Shown piece after piece: positions 1-10,521 of a stretch of DNA of 64,000 nucleotides (position 1 is its first letter; every line of letters begins with the position of its first letter). The position numbers and the translations under genes were made by a program. Location of the stretch: assembly GCF_910592395.1 (NCBI RefSeq), contig NC_088318.1, positions 5,478,756-5,542,755 on the forward strand. Direction: 5' to 3'. The notes below the pieces were generated by a model. The model saw only the letters and a list, made by a program, of their open reading frames with translations. It searched no databases and was not told where the DNA came from. The stretch comes from Lineus longissimus (Eukaryota > Nemertea > Pilidiophora > Heteronemertea > Lineidae).

Positions 1-1743
1 AAGGCGACAAATGCGCCTTCCCCCACACTTGCACCAAGTGCCAGGGTTCTCACCCCAGCTTCCAGTGTAGACACACCCCCACTTTCAAAAAGGACAGCGC
101 CAAGCCTTCAGATTCCAAACAACAGTCCCAAAAATAATCACCTACCCTCCTTGAAAACGCCTCTCCCCTCCCCAGTCAAAGGTGAGATCCTGTGCTCCTA
201 TCTTAACGGCTATGACCCTGTTAAGACTAATTATCTTAAGAACGGTTTCTCTGTTGGTTTTAGGTTAAATTACCAGGGTAGTCCTGGCTCATTAGTTTGT
301 GATAATTTGACCTCCTCAAAAATTCATCATGATATTGTATCCTCCAAAATTCAAAAAGAGCTAGCGGCAGGGAGAATAGCTGGTCCTTTCACTAACCCTC
401 CTTTTCCCAATTTTCATGTTTCCCCTTTAGGGGTAGTCCCTAAAAAGACTCCGGGGGAGTTCAGGATGATTCACCATCTCTCATTTCCTGAAGGACCTTC
501 CGTCAATGATGGCATCCCCTTTGAATCCAAACATGTAAATTATGCCTCTATTTGGGAGGCCATTAACAAAATTAAATCACTTACAAATTCAGTTTTCCTT
601 GCAAAAACCGACATCAAGTCGGCTTTTCGTATCATACCTATTCACCCTTCCGATTATCACTTGCTCGGTTTTACCTGGGAGGGCAAATATTATTATGACA
701 AGGTGTTGCCCATGGGGTGTGGCAGCAGTTGCTCCATCTTTGAAGCCCTGAGTACTGCTGTTCAATGGATAGCAGTAAACAAACTAGGTATTTCTGCTAT
801 GGTACATATTTTAGATGACTTTTTACTCATTATTCATGGACGAGTTCGATGTGCTCAGAAGTTAGATCTGTTCAAAAAGTTATGTATTGTAGTGGGCATT
901 CCACTTGTTCTTAACAAAACTTTCGGCCCAGAGCAGGTCATGCCGTTTGTGGGCATCGAACTCGATACAATTATTTTTCAAGCCCGCCTCCCCGCTGACA
1001 AGTTGGCAAAATGTCGGTCCCAAATCTCATTTCTTCTCAACAGGTCGTCGGTTACCCTGCGGGAATTACAGTCGGTCATTGGGCTTCTCAACTTTGCCTG
1101 CTCCGTCGTCCTGCCTGGTCGCGCCTTCCTCCGGCGCCTTATCGACCTCACCATCGGGTTTTCCCGCCCATTTCATCATATCCGCTTGAATTCTGAAGCG
1201 AAAGCCGACTTGTCTGTTTGGAACGCATTTCTTGCTAATTTCAACGGTGTTTCCTTTTTTCATGGTGATATCTGGGTTTCTAGCACTAAGCTCAAACTAC
1301 ATACCGACTCTGCTGGGAGTCTGGGTTTTGGGGCGATTTTTGGCTCCCACTGGTTATTTGGAGCTTGGCCCTCACGGTGGAAATCATTTCACATCACCTT
1401 TCTAGAATTCTACCCTATTGTAGCCGCTCTGTTTGTATGGGGCCACCTTTGGAAGAACCAATGCATTGTGTTTCTCTCGGATAACCAAGCCGTTGTCCAC
1501 ATTATCAATAAGCAATCGTCCAAGGATAAACGGGTTATGTGTTTGGTTCGTAAGCTTGTTTTGCGTTGTTTACAACTTAATATCCGCTTCAGGGCCGAGC
1601 ACGTCCCTGGGAAGCTTAACACCTTACCGGATATGATTTCCCGGTTTCAGGTCAATGCGGCACGCCAGTTGGCCCCATGGTTGGACCAAGACCCGTCACT
1701 GCTTCCGGAAGATATATCCCCCAGGGGGTTGCTGATTCCTTGA
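1..1743 (+). CDS. Reverse transcriptase-RNase H of YR retrotransposon
   Basis: This is the polymerase of the YR element: it copies element RNA into DNA and degrades the template. The frame is open from the window edge to TGA 1741-1743. Numbering from Leu-Lys-Thr at 151, RT motif A is KTDIKSAFR (about 152-160), the PMGCGSSCSIFEAL block is at about 187-200, and the catalytic ILDDFLLI is at about 220-227. An RNase H domain follows, with acidic residues in KLHTDSAGSLGFGAIFG, in LEFYPIVAAL and in FLSDNQAVVHII. The palm has LDD where many elements have YxDD, which is seen in DIRS-type RTs. No internal stop or frameshift is present. The 3' end overlaps the recombinase ORF by 67 nt. The true start lies upstream or depends on frameshifting from gag. 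Confidence 0.85.
   Translation, partial: KATNAPSPTLAPSARVLTPASSVDTPPLSKRTAPSLQIPNNSPKNNHLPSLKTPLPSPVKGEILCSYLNGYDPVKTNYLKNGFSVGFRLNYQGSPGSLVCDNLTSSKIHHDIVSSKIQKELAAGRIAGPFTNPPFPNFHVSPLGVVPKKTPGEFRMIHHLSFPEGPSVNDGIPFESKHVNYASIWEAINKIKSLTNSVFLAKTDIKSAFRIIPIHPSDYHLLGFTWEGKYYYDKVLPMGCGSSCSIFEALSTAVQWIAVNKLGISAMVHILDDFLLIIHGRVRCAQKLDLFKKLCIVVGIPLVLNKTFGPEQVMPFVGIELDTIIFQARLPADKLAKCRSQISFLLNRSSVTLRELQSVIGLLNFACSVVLPGRAFLRRLIDLTIGFSRPFHHIRLNSEAKADLSVWNAFLANFNGVSFFHGDIWVSSTKLKLHTDSAGSLGFGAIFGSHWLFGAWPSRWKSFHITFLEFYPIVAALFVWGHLWKNQCIVFLSDNQAVVHIINKQSSKDKRVMCLVRKLVLRCLQLNIRFRAEHVPGKLNTLPDMISRFQVNAARQLAPWLDQDPSLLPEDISPRGLLIP
3..137 (+). CDS. Gag C-terminus of YR retrotransposon (5' partial)
   Basis: This frame enters from the left edge and ends at TAA 135-137. 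It carries a small Cys/His cluster (C-x5-C-x2-C, then GSHP and a further C) followed by a Ser/Lys/Gln-rich tail. Such a cluster at the end of the first ORF is typical of gag-like proteins of YR retrotransposons and probably binds the element RNA. The whole visible part overlaps the next ORF in another frame, because the RT frame is open from base 1. The RT may therefore be made by frameshifting or internal initiation. The assignment rests on position and the Cys/His pattern only. Confidence 0.55.
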   Translation, partial: GDKCAFPHTCTKCQGSHPSFQCRHTPTFKKDSAKPSDSKQQSQK

Positions 1744-2624
1744 ACGTGTTGGTAGGAGGGGTGCTGAGCGAGTCAGCAAAGCAAAGTTACAATAGAGCCT
1801 GGACAATATATCTAAATTTTTGTACATACGTGTTACACTGTGATTGTTCTTTGCCATTATCGGTCTCTGATTGTACCTTGTTTGTAGCTTATCTATATTC
1901 TAAGAATTATGCGCCAGCAACTATAGCGAGCTACCTGTCGGCCGTCTGCTTCACTATGAAGTGGCATGGGTATCCAGACCCTTCTTCATCCTTTCTAGTC
2001 AAGAAACTGCTGGGCGCTGCCCAGAATTTGAAGGGGAGTTCCGACATTCGTCTCCCTATAACAAAACCTATTCTGGTCAGGTTGCTCGCTGCAGTTCCTC
2101 GGGTATTCCCCCTTAGGTACCAACAACTTTTAGTGCGCGCCATGTTTTCTACCGCTTTCCATGCATGCCTTAGGATCGGGGAAATGGTACCTAAAACCTG
2201 TAACCCGTTATATAGTTCCACTTGTATTCAGCTGGGCGATGTCACCGTTGCACGGGGCGAGGCCACCATTTCCGTTTTGAGGTTCAAGTCCAGCAGGACT
2301 CAAGGACCGCAGTTTATACACCTCGCTTCAGGTTCAGCACCCTGCCCTATTGCAGCATTAACAGATTATTTGTCACTTAGGGGGACTACTCCAGGGCCTC
2401 TCTTTTTGGCTCCGTCCGGTGCACCCCTCCTCAGGAGGGACTTTGACCGCATGTTGAAACTTGTATTGGCTTTCTGCGGCCTGGACTCGAGTAGGTTTAA
2501 AGGCCATTCATTTCGGATCGGTGCTAGTAGCGAAGCAGCACGGCAAGGCAAGTCAGACACTCAAATACGTCTGCTAGGTCGATGGTCTTCTGACGCCTTT
2601 CGTAAATACATTCGTATTAACTGA
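1677..2624 (+). CDS. Tyrosine recombinase of YR retrotransposon
   Basis: The 315-residue protein integrates the circular DNA intermediate by site-specific recombination, so no target duplication is expected. A SAM-like N-terminal core-binding half (about residues 30-120) precedes the catalytic half. Catalytic residues are visible: R166 in ACLRIGEM, H277 and R280 in GHSFRIGAS, and the nucleophile Y311 in FRKYIRIN. A Trp (W303 in GRW) stands where a second His is often found. The ATG at 1677 is the first in frame and overlaps the RT ORF, so translation may couple to RT termination. The frame is intact and ends at TGA 2622-2624. Length and motif order fit recombinases of DIRS/Ngaro elements. Confidence 0.9.
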   Translation: MVGPRPVTASGRYIPQGVADSLNVLVGGVLSESAKQSYNRAWTIYLNFCTYVLHCDCSLPLSVSDCTLFVAYLYSKNYAPATIASYLSAVCFTMKWHGYPDPSSSFLVKKLLGAAQNLKGSSDIRLPITKPILVRLLAAVPRVFPLRYQQLLVRAMFSTAFHACLRIGEMVPKTCNPLYSSTCIQLGDVTVARGEATISVLRFKSSRTQGPQFIHLASGSAPCPIAALTDYLSLRGTTPGPLFLAPSGAPLLRRDFDRMLKLVLAFCGLDSSRFKGHSFRIGASSEAARQGKSDTQIRLLGRWSSDAFRKYIRIN

Positions 2625-3240
2625 TATACCACAACTTTTGTGTCGGGCCCTCTGTCTCATGCAGGGGCTCGCGACACTACCACTTATGTGTGTGTATCAG
2701 GCAGCCAGCCAATGTAATCTGGGTTTTTTCTGTTCAAAGTTGTACTCCTAATTGGTACATCCATCTCTTTAAATTGCAATTTTCTCTATGTAAGTAACTG
2801 TGCTGACTCTGCAAGTTATCATCAGGGGCAGCGGTGCAGATTCTGGGAATCGGCGGGATCTTTCAGCCAATCAGGGGGCCGTCTTTCCCCGGCCTATTTA
2901 CCCACGCGGATGAATCTCGCGCGAACCCGCCATTCCAGGAACTTGCTTCAGATTAGCAAGACAACTTCTGTGATTTTTCGCTAACCGTCCTCCACCCCCA
3001 CCACCTCCGGGGCACCCCTCGCTGGTCAGGTGACGTTACGTCACTCTTTTCTCGCGGCTCAGCAGGTCACACACCACTTAGGTCACGTGACCTTTTCTCC
3101 ACCTGAATTGTGTCATGCAGACTAGATGGGGTCACGTGACTGTTTATTTTCTGGTTTCCCTGCTGAATTAATTAAATGTATGTATTTTGGGGTTACGCCC
3201 CCCTTTTCTTTCCGGTATCTGTCAAATAAAAATTTGGCCA
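2625..3240 (+). other. 3' non-coding region of the YR element
   Basis: No ORF is present. The region holds CACGTG-centred palindromes: a perfect 12-mer GGTCACGTGACC at 3081-3092 and a second copy of its core, GGTCACGTGAC, at 3130-3140. A near-palindromic GTGACGTTACGTCAC lies just upstream at about 3031-3045. These resemble binding sites for bHLH and bZIP factors. They may serve the element's promoter or terminal region, but this is inference. AATAAA lies at 3225-3230. Confidence 0.5.
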
Positions 3241-5943
3241 AATTGATATACTATATCTGTGTTGTCTTTGTCATTCTTATGATGTCATAAACAGACTGGA
3301 GGCATCCTGACCATGTTTACTTCTTTTCTAGTGTTTTACACATGCTAATCTCCTGCACACGCTTAGCGACACACTTCGACAAATTAATAGATCTTAAAAC
3401 GAGCGTGCTCAGAAGAAATATCAAAGCAGGTTTTGAATCACAATGATATCAAACAAACAATAGGACATGTGGATGAAATTATGATTTAGATAGCTGCTTG
3501 TATCAAACTGAATCCCATCAGAAGTGATGAATTGTAAAGCGTATGGGAAGTTGTTGTCCAATTTTTTGACCCAAGTTATGCGAAGGCTATGGGACGTGTG
3601 TACGATTTATGTTTCAACTTTAAGTTGTCATCGTCTGTGCAGTCAATAAAGCTGCGTGAGATGCTGGCAAATTCGTCAATGGCCACTGAAAGGAGTGAGC
3701 GGCCTTTTACTCCAGTATCATTGTTCTTCTTCTGTTTCATTGGTAAAGTTTTTTCCTGAAACTGCTTAACGGATTTTTTAAAATTTTGTTTCAGCTATGT
3801 CAGAAACACGCGTTATTTTTGCCACTCACAACTCCTGCCGCAAAAAAAACTTTCTCGCAACGTGAGTATACGCCGATTTCGGACTGAAGGGACCCTTGGT
3901 ATCATTAAGGGCATTGTTAACAAGCTGACGGCTGTCCTGTAACTTTCCATTCTGCAATCACAGTTTCCATCAGTAAATAACACATGAGGTGGACAAATTC
4001 AAAAGCGACTAAATTAACACACTTTTTCAATTTTGGTTCCGACTTGACCCGAGTGGGGCCTCCGTTCATAGATACTATTGTGACGATAATGGAAATGATG
4101 TTGCGTCGTAATAGTGGGGGTGACGTGATATCGGCGTGCAAGTTTTTTTTCGTACTAGAAATAACGAATTACCCGTTTTTCTACTGTCTAAGAGCTGAAA
4201 TTAAATTGGAAAAGCATCAAACACATCCAGAAAAATAGTTTACTGATGAATCTGAAGAAGAAAAAACATAACCGAATAATAAGCCGCCCATTCCTTCGCT
4301 TATGTAAAACGCAACACATCATTTCCACTGCCCGGGGTAAATCGAGCGCCGATGACATTCGTCTCCGCGCAGCGCGTCGCCTTGCATCGATCTGCACAAT
4401 GATATGATTGCACAAAGGCCTCGCTCGGGTCCAGACGGGATTCAAATCGGAAAAGTGTGATACGTAAGTGACCTTTCATATTTTTGTTATTTTATGTGTT
4501 ATCAAATGATGGGAACTGCAATGAATACATGAAAGGCGACTGAGTAGCGACGGCTTGGTGACGATGTCTTTAATAATCCTAACGATCCTTTAAAGCATAC
4601 AACCTGGTGTTTTCATCCGTTGAAAGTGTATCCTAGTGACGAACGCCGTCTTCCCAAACTGTAGAGAAATACATATCTTTAATTAACTTACCTCTTTTGT
4701 TGCATCTTCTGACCCTCATGGAATGATCGAAGCTCACCCTGATAATAAAGAGCCCCCCCCCCCCCCCAACCAAACATGTTGCTTCACAGACTACATGATT
4801 TTCTGCGTGTACTCGTTGCCAGCAGGTGATAATAACATATGATTTAAGTTTCCTGAGGAATAAGGGTATACGGAAATATAAGGGTCCGTTTACTACCACT
4901 TTCTTCCTGACCTTAATGTTGACTTTAATCCATGACATTTGTTACTTGTTTCTTTTATCAACATAATGTCGACATCGCGAAGTCTTCTCAAAGAATATAA
5001 AACTTAGGCATTCCACGTTGTTGTTACCGTGACAAACATCTACAAAACTAACCGCGCACTCAATCGGTGAATTCCTTTTCAAATTAACATCGGTAACCGT
5101 GTTGGCGACAGCAACATCGTCGCTAGCTGCAAACTTTGTGGGAATCTCTGTTGGAGATTTGTTTTTAAACACGAAACAAGCAGAATACTTTTAGATATGG
5201 TATGTCTCAAAGCTAGCGCTAGCGATGCAATCTCCCGCATGACGTCAGACCGGGATTAATTCACTCTGAAGTCATGTCATCTCTTGACCACGCTGCATAG
5301 GATCGAGTAGCCACCCAAAAGCCGACCAACCACAAATTCAGTAAAAATCTCATAGTCGTTTATGGATACTGTATACATTGTGAGCGTGTATACTTACCCT
5401 TCGAAGAAAGAACTAAACATATTGGTACGTTTAGGAGCAAAAAATAACACCACGTGTATATCGGGAAAACCCATTGAAATTCCAGAAAAAGTTGTTTTGA
5501 TGGTAATTTATGCGTCTAGAGTTGGGCATTGTTCACGATTCGGGTAAGTAAGAGAAAACGACAATTCGTATTTTATTCAAACTAACCGCTGATTGGGCTT
5601 CGTTAATATAAAAAGATCACAGGACCACCAGGAATTGATATCTCACTGGAGGTTTTGGTTGTCGCGCCATAAACGCAAAGTATTGGCCAAAACTTAGACG
5701 GAGCAGCGGTTCTCGCCAACATTTTACCACCACCTGAGCTGTTGTGGTGACACAAAAACCTAAAACCTAAAACACTTGCATTAGAAATAAATATTATTGT
5801 GACCGTAATAGTTGAATTCAAAACTCAAATTTTCGAAGGCACATATAGTGTATTTGCAATAACTGTGGTTCGTTATAAAGTGTTTTATTAAATATGAGAC
5901 TTCACGAGTACTTTTTAGGGGAAATAAAAATCTGGCAGTGCGT
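3241..5943. other. Gene-free stretch
   Basis: Only short frames without recognisable motifs are present on either strand. Visible oddities are a poly(C) run at about 4750-4766 and a perfect palindrome GCTAGCGCTAGC at about 5211-5222. I see no transposon termini, RNA gene or promoter that I can support. Confidence 0.5.
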
Positions 5944-6657
5944 TTAGATCTGAAGTTTACATAACAAGTCCGATAGTTTTCGATCCAATTGATCATACTT
6001 ACAGTTATCGTAAATGATTGTGACGTCATTTTGTTTTAACATGTAAGGGAATATCATTACCCAAGCCATCATACCGACAAGGCGAGCTCCAAAAAAAACC
6101 CTGTTAGCAGCGGGAGGGTATGCTCCGGATTTCCGCAATGGTTGCGCAATATACGATTTATTATTAACATAATTAATCACGTGATTCTTCCTCGGATTGT
6201 AGCTAGTCGTCAGAAGTTGCCATGTACCCATCCCTGTTTTACCTCGGAGAGCTTCACCAGCTTCGTAGAAGTAAACGGTTCGCCTAATTCGTGTAATTAA
6301 TCTCAAATGGAGTGTTTTATCAGTTAACATAAACTTGACGTCATACTTTCCATGAACAATGTGCCTAAAGGTGCTTCTTTTATATGCAATGTAGCTTGGG
6401 TCTATCCTGGCAAGTACGGATATAGTAAACGGGTTACCTTTATACAGATTTAGTGCATCAATCTGAATAAATGGTGACAATTCTCCGTATCCATTCGAGA
6501 GTTTCTCTGGGTTGAATCCAACAGACAGCACTTCGCCAAAATGAGATGATTGGACGAATTCACAGTTGTAGTAGCAAAAACATCGAAGATATAAACAATT
6601 ATTATAATCAGAGGCAAAAGCGGACATACAATGTTGTATTCCATGATGATTAGCCAT
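5944..6657 (-). CDS. LamG/concanavalin A-like domain protein, single-exon or relic
   Basis: The 237-codon minus-strand frame has the layout of a LamG/ConA-like sandwich. Early on it has GELSPFIQIDAL and NPFTISVLARID. Later it has GTWQLLTTSYNP, then INYVNNKSY, then RVFFGARLVGMMAWVMIFPYML, and it ends with an LSDLL-type segment just before TAA. In the family these strands match the W-x-h-h-x-x-T-y/ lYvNG / iGa...f.G.i signature of secreted or membrane-attached lectin-like domains. In another frame just upstream (minus strand from about 6646) is a start codon followed by a strongly hydrophobic stretch that could be a signal peptide. Joining it to the domain would need a frameshift or splice. This could be an exon of a larger gene or a pseudogene. 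No neighbouring exon was found. Confidence 0.45.
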   Translation of the reverse strand: MANHHGIQHCMSAFASDYNNCLYLRCFCYYNCEFVQSSHFGEVLSVGFNPEKLSNGYGELSPFIQIDALNLYKGNPFTISVLARIDPSYIAYKRSTFRHIVHGKYDVKFMLTDKTLHLRLITRIRRTVYFYEAGEALRGKTGMGTWQLLTTSYNPRKNHVINYVNNKSYIAQPLRKSGAYPPAANRVFFGARLVGMMAWVMIFPYMLKQNDVTIIYDNCKYDQLDRKLSDLLCKLQI

Positions 6658-6669
6658 ATACGACCCATG

Positions 6670-8154
6670 GCTATATGATCACCCTATTTCGCCCGCTGTA
6701 CATGTATTTTATCATTATTCCTGACGCAGTTTGAATTTTTCAGCGAAATCCTTTTTTTTACATTTTGGACAACATTACATCAAAATCAGTTTGTTTGGCC
6801 CGTTCGTTCAGGATTTGCTGTGCGATGGCGTTGCAGTCGTTTCTGGAACTAGACACATGTGCCTGACCGAATATTCAAATAATGCTTGTCATTTTTTCTT
6901 GGCCATAGGTGGAAAAAAACGTGCATTCCTGGATGTCTTTTTTTCGACCATTACTGTACAAAACGAACAAAAATGTCATGATAATATGTGACTAAAGCCT
7001 TTTTATTAATTAGAGCCCATGAAAAAATGCCCAAACTTAATTAGTATGAGCACGGAACACATTTGATTGTAGTGGAGTATCAAAAGACATGTTGGAACAA
7101 CAGTTAGCAGTGTCTGTTTGCAAATACTAACCTCAAGTTCTTCATACTACTGTTGAGATACATTTTATGAGATGCTGAAAGAGAAAATGAAATCGCTACC
7201 TCCTTTCTAGAGTAAAAAGATGTATCTTTGGTATGTTCAACATTCATTCCTCGGCATGATGGAGATTATGACGCTTGCCGTTGTCACCAGGCTAAATGGG
7301 CGAGCGTATGGGGCCGTAGTGACGTTCGATGTGAATAAATTTAACGTGGGGACTAAGACCTCAGAGTATATTTGAGAGGATTGTGTCCAATACAATTTAC
7401 TCCAGCCACGGAGTACTTTCTCAAGGAGCTGGATAGAATTATAGTATCATGTAAGATCTGCTTATTCACGCCTACCTGAAGAAAGTAAGTCCTGCAAAGC
7501 CTGGTTCGATGACACAGTTCTTCTGACCAGACAGGTGACGATGAAAAGTATATATAACATGGCTACTGCTTTGACTATATGAGAGTTGGATAAGGGACGG
7601 AATTATCGACTGAAATATTACTAACCTCACGCTGCCATTACTGAGAAAGCAAGAGGTGCGAATTCCTCCTCTGACTAAAAGTACGCTGGTCAGCAGAAAA
7701 GAACTTTCGCTAGCAACCGGTTAGGTCAACGTTCAACTATTGTTTCGGCATACGCACACAAAATAATACCACTCAACACTGAATGTAGTCGCTTGCCTTT
7801 CCGGGCGATTGGGAAGGCTCACTATATCGTTCCTCCCTGTCAACACACACTATGCAACACGCTGATATGACTGAAATGTCGCTCCCATGCGGGCCATGCT
7901 TTTCTCCTGTCGGTGCAACTATTGAGAGAGGCCTATTCTATTATGTGGAGAATAAACCCTGCCACAATGGTCTGCCACATTCACGATTGATAATCTGCCA
8001 ATATTTGAATGAAGTCATTCAAATCTATGAAATCACTACCGATCAACAATGTTTCGTAATCATGTTTTATCATGTTTTTGTTTTTTTCTCTCAGAACCTG
8101 CGAAAGGTTGGTTCTGTAAAATATGATGCCTATGTTACCTAGCTTGTACAGGGT
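6670..8154. other. Gene-free stretch
   Basis: No frame with recognisable motifs is present. A TATA-like TATATATAA lies near 7550 with no gene that I can tie to it. Confidence 0.45.
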
Positions 8155-8241
8155 CTGAAACGGAAAAAACGGGAAATTAAGAATTTGTAACGATGCAAGC
8201 GAATTTCTGTCACTTTCTGTTGACATTTATTGCAGACGCTC
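8155..8241 (+). repeat. 87-bp direct repeat, copy 1
   Basis: The copy begins CTGAAACGG and ends TTGCAGACGCTC. It matches 8935-9021 over the full 87 bp with three substitutions and no indels. The two copies start exactly 780 bp apart. They may be the ends of a short dispersed repeat unit. Confidence 0.9.
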
Positions 8242-8934
8242 CATAGAGTAATAAACATAATATAACAATAACATGAAATAGTTAGTAGAAAATGATACAG
8301 AAATATGTTTAGAATAATACATTGAAATAGGGTCTAAATAAAGAATATTCTCATTTGCACTGCAAAGGAACCAAAATTGACTTAGATTGCTATAACTTTG
8401 CCTACATTCCAACAAATAAATAGGCCTAAGTCCATTTATTAAATCCAATCAATTTCCACATTTCAATTCCTAACAGTTATTAAAATATTCCACTATTTCA
8501 CTAAATATCACACCAAAGTTTAAATTCCGCTTATTCCGTAAATTCGACCTTGCTTTGTTTTCATCTGAGTGCTGCCACCTATCGGATGATTACTAAACTT
8601 CGAGCCTGACCGATGTTCGACGCAAAACCCTCATTTATCGGCAAATTACACCGGATAAATTGTATCAAATAGTTTAAAAATACAATAATTATCTGTAGAA
8701 TAACCTGTTTGTATTCATTTTAATGAAATAATTATCTTCCCGGCAAAAACAGCCAGCGTTGCGAACTCCGCGCACCGCGGTCAGCCTTCTTGAAAATCAA
8801 TATTTCTACGGCTCGATTTTGGGCAACAAAATCGCTTAAAGTTTCATGAAAATGGAATTAGAAATGCATAAAAGTTTATTGGACTAAAGTCTAGAAATCT
8901 GAAAGAATGGAATAAAAGTATTTGTACAATTTAC
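8242..8934. other. Spacer between the 87-bp repeats
   Basis: AT-rich spacer without a supported gene or terminal inverted repeats of its own. It may be the body of a 780-bp repeat unit of which the second unit is truncated. Confidence 0.4.
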
Positions 8935-9021
8935 CTGAAACGGACAAAACGGGAAATTAAGAATTTGTAACGATGCGAGCGAATTTCTGTCACTTTTTGT
9001 TGACATTTATTGCAGACGCTC
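8935..9021 (+). repeat. 87-bp direct repeat, copy 2
   Basis: Same orientation and length as 8155-8241. The sequence after this copy differs from that after copy 1 (GGACCTGCG versus CATAGAG), so both repeats stop sharply at GCAGACGCTC. Confidence 0.9.
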
Positions 9022-9629
9022 GGACCTGCGTGCGCATCCTGACCTGCGCGTGCGAACCTACTCGAGTTGACTTCGTCTATTAAAATATAGCACGAGCGAA
9101 CCAACTCGAGTTGAAACGACTACACTTGAAATGTATGCCCCCGCTGCTAATCGCCACACACATAACTCTGCGAGAAAATGTTCATATTCAATAAACGACG
9201 TCCAGCCGGTCCTCAGGATGAAAATATTATTTTTTAGATCCTATTTGGATTCTGAGATAAGAGTCTGATGACTCGGTATATCATCAAATTCTTCCTTAGA
9301 ATCCTGTTAAGACTATTTTTTAGAACCGGCCGGATGTTATGCTGAATGCTGTAAAGTTCAAAACGAATTTTTGTCACTTTTTAGCATCTGGTCAGATTTA
9401 ATTTAAAAGTCCGGTGTATACGTAGCAGCTGAAAAAGTTACACAGTGATTATGATCGTAGCTAGACACTCACTGGTAATTCGTAAATAGACAACGTGGCA
9501 CAACGTTCTGTGTAATGTTGCTTAGGAGTGTACAATGTGCATACAGTAGACGGGGAAAAAACTCGTCCCATAACGATAGAAACCTCGTCCGTTTTTGGCT
9601 CACCGTAGGGGAGTCTATACAACACCGCA
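9022..9629. other. Gene-free stretch
   Basis: No coding sequence is supported. A short imperfect inverted pair (CCAGCCGGTCCT near 9200 and AGAACCGGCCGG near 9322) encloses about 110 bp and may be a degraded hairpin element. Confidence 0.35.
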
Positions 9630-9665
9630 GTGTCCGTCGTCGTCCGTCGTCGTCGTCGTCCGTCG
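9630..9665. repeat. Imperfect CGTCGT/CCGTCGT microsatellite
   Basis: Short tandem run of GTC/CGT triplets interrupted by extra C bases. It lies immediately upstream of the 114-bp repeat and looks like part of the same dispersed repeat. Confidence 0.8.
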
Positions 9666-9683
9666 TATCCTATTTCTAAAACA

Positions 9684-9797
9684 GTGGCACGTTTCTTAAC
9701 CGCTAGAGCTATGGACTCAAAACTTTGTTTGCATGACCCCCTATGTCAGATGACCTTGGACACTGAATTTTGGTCCGGTCTGATTCTGGACTTGGCC
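9684..9797 (+). repeat. 114-bp diverged direct repeat, copy 1
   Basis: The copy runs from GTGGCACGTTTC to GACTTGGCC. It aligns without gaps to 9985-10098 at roughly three-quarters identity by eye. The shared core reads GCTATG then AC..TTTG, GCATGA, CCCTA, GACAC.GAATTT and GGTC. The spacing and divergence suggest an old tandem duplication or an internally repeated dispersed element. Confidence 0.8.
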
Positions 9798-9984
9798 ACT
9801 AGGGGGCCAAAACTGAAAACATAAATAGTGTGATATCTCACTTATTACTGATAAGTTTTTGGTAAACATTTTATGGTAGATACTCTTAGCAAGGATACAT
9901 CACATATGATATGGCTTTTTGATTTGACGTACTTGTCAAGGTCACAGCGGTCAAATGGCGTAAATTGGCCATTTGAGCGTAACT

Positions 9985-10098
9985 GTGGCACGTTTCTTTA
10001 CCAATAAAGCTATGAACTTGAAATTTGGTACACATGACTCCCTACATCATATAACCTCTGACACCGAATTTCGGTCTGATCTTATTCTCGACTTGGCC
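9985..10098 (+). repeat. 114-bp diverged direct repeat, copy 2
   Basis: Second copy of the unit at 9684-9797, same strand, starts 301 bp apart. Confidence 0.8.
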
Positions 10099-10521
10099 TC
10101 CATTCGAGGAGACTGGCCTCATCAGCCCAGGACAGCAATCAGTCTATGAGAAAAAAACCCGAAATCAAACCGGTAAGTTGGAGCTCGTCCGCCTGGAAAA
10201 GGCAACCAGACTAGGAGACGGAATCTCAAAAAGTAAAACCTGACCAAAGACGGAGCGCACCGCGGCCATACTTGCGTCATACCAGTTGCGCACGCGAACA
10301 ACAACCAAACAACAACTAAATAAATGCATAAAGTCGATTATTACTTTTGAACATCGATGATAATTTTTATGAATCTGAAGACAGTGACGTAGCTAAAAAA
10401 AGATCGCGACGGACGACTTCCCGGTGGCGCTGGTGATGACGTCACAACACAGTTCTTCGTGAACCGTGGCTTTCGGACCGACATATCACGATAATTTCCG
10501 TTTTATCTGTAACATTTGTGG
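10099..10521. other. Gene-free stretch
   Basis: No supported gene. A short frame near 10350-10440 encodes an acidic then Arg/Lys-rich segment (ESEDSD followed by KKRSRR). This recalls the N-terminal ends of some transposases but is too short to assign. Confidence 0.35.

Larger units (their letters stand above)
1..3240 (+). mobile_element. YR (DIRS/Ngaro-type) retrotransposon, 3' part
   Basis: Three overlapping reading frames occur in the order gag end, RT-RNase H, tyrosine recombinase, followed by about 600 bp of non-coding DNA and an AATAAA at 3225-3230. This order and the use of a tyrosine recombinase in place of a DDE integrase define the DIRS/Ngaro/PAT group of retrotransposons. The left end lies outside the window, so the terminal repeat type (inverted for DIRS, split direct for Ngaro) cannot be read here. 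I found no clear B1/A2/B2 repeats in 2625-3240. The RT and recombinase frames are uninterrupted, so this copy may be recent. The right border is placed at the poly(A) signal and is approximate. Confidence 0.85.

Noticed and set aside
4420-4460. tRNA-like TTCAAATC box
   Set aside because: No acceptor or anticodon arms can be paired around it.
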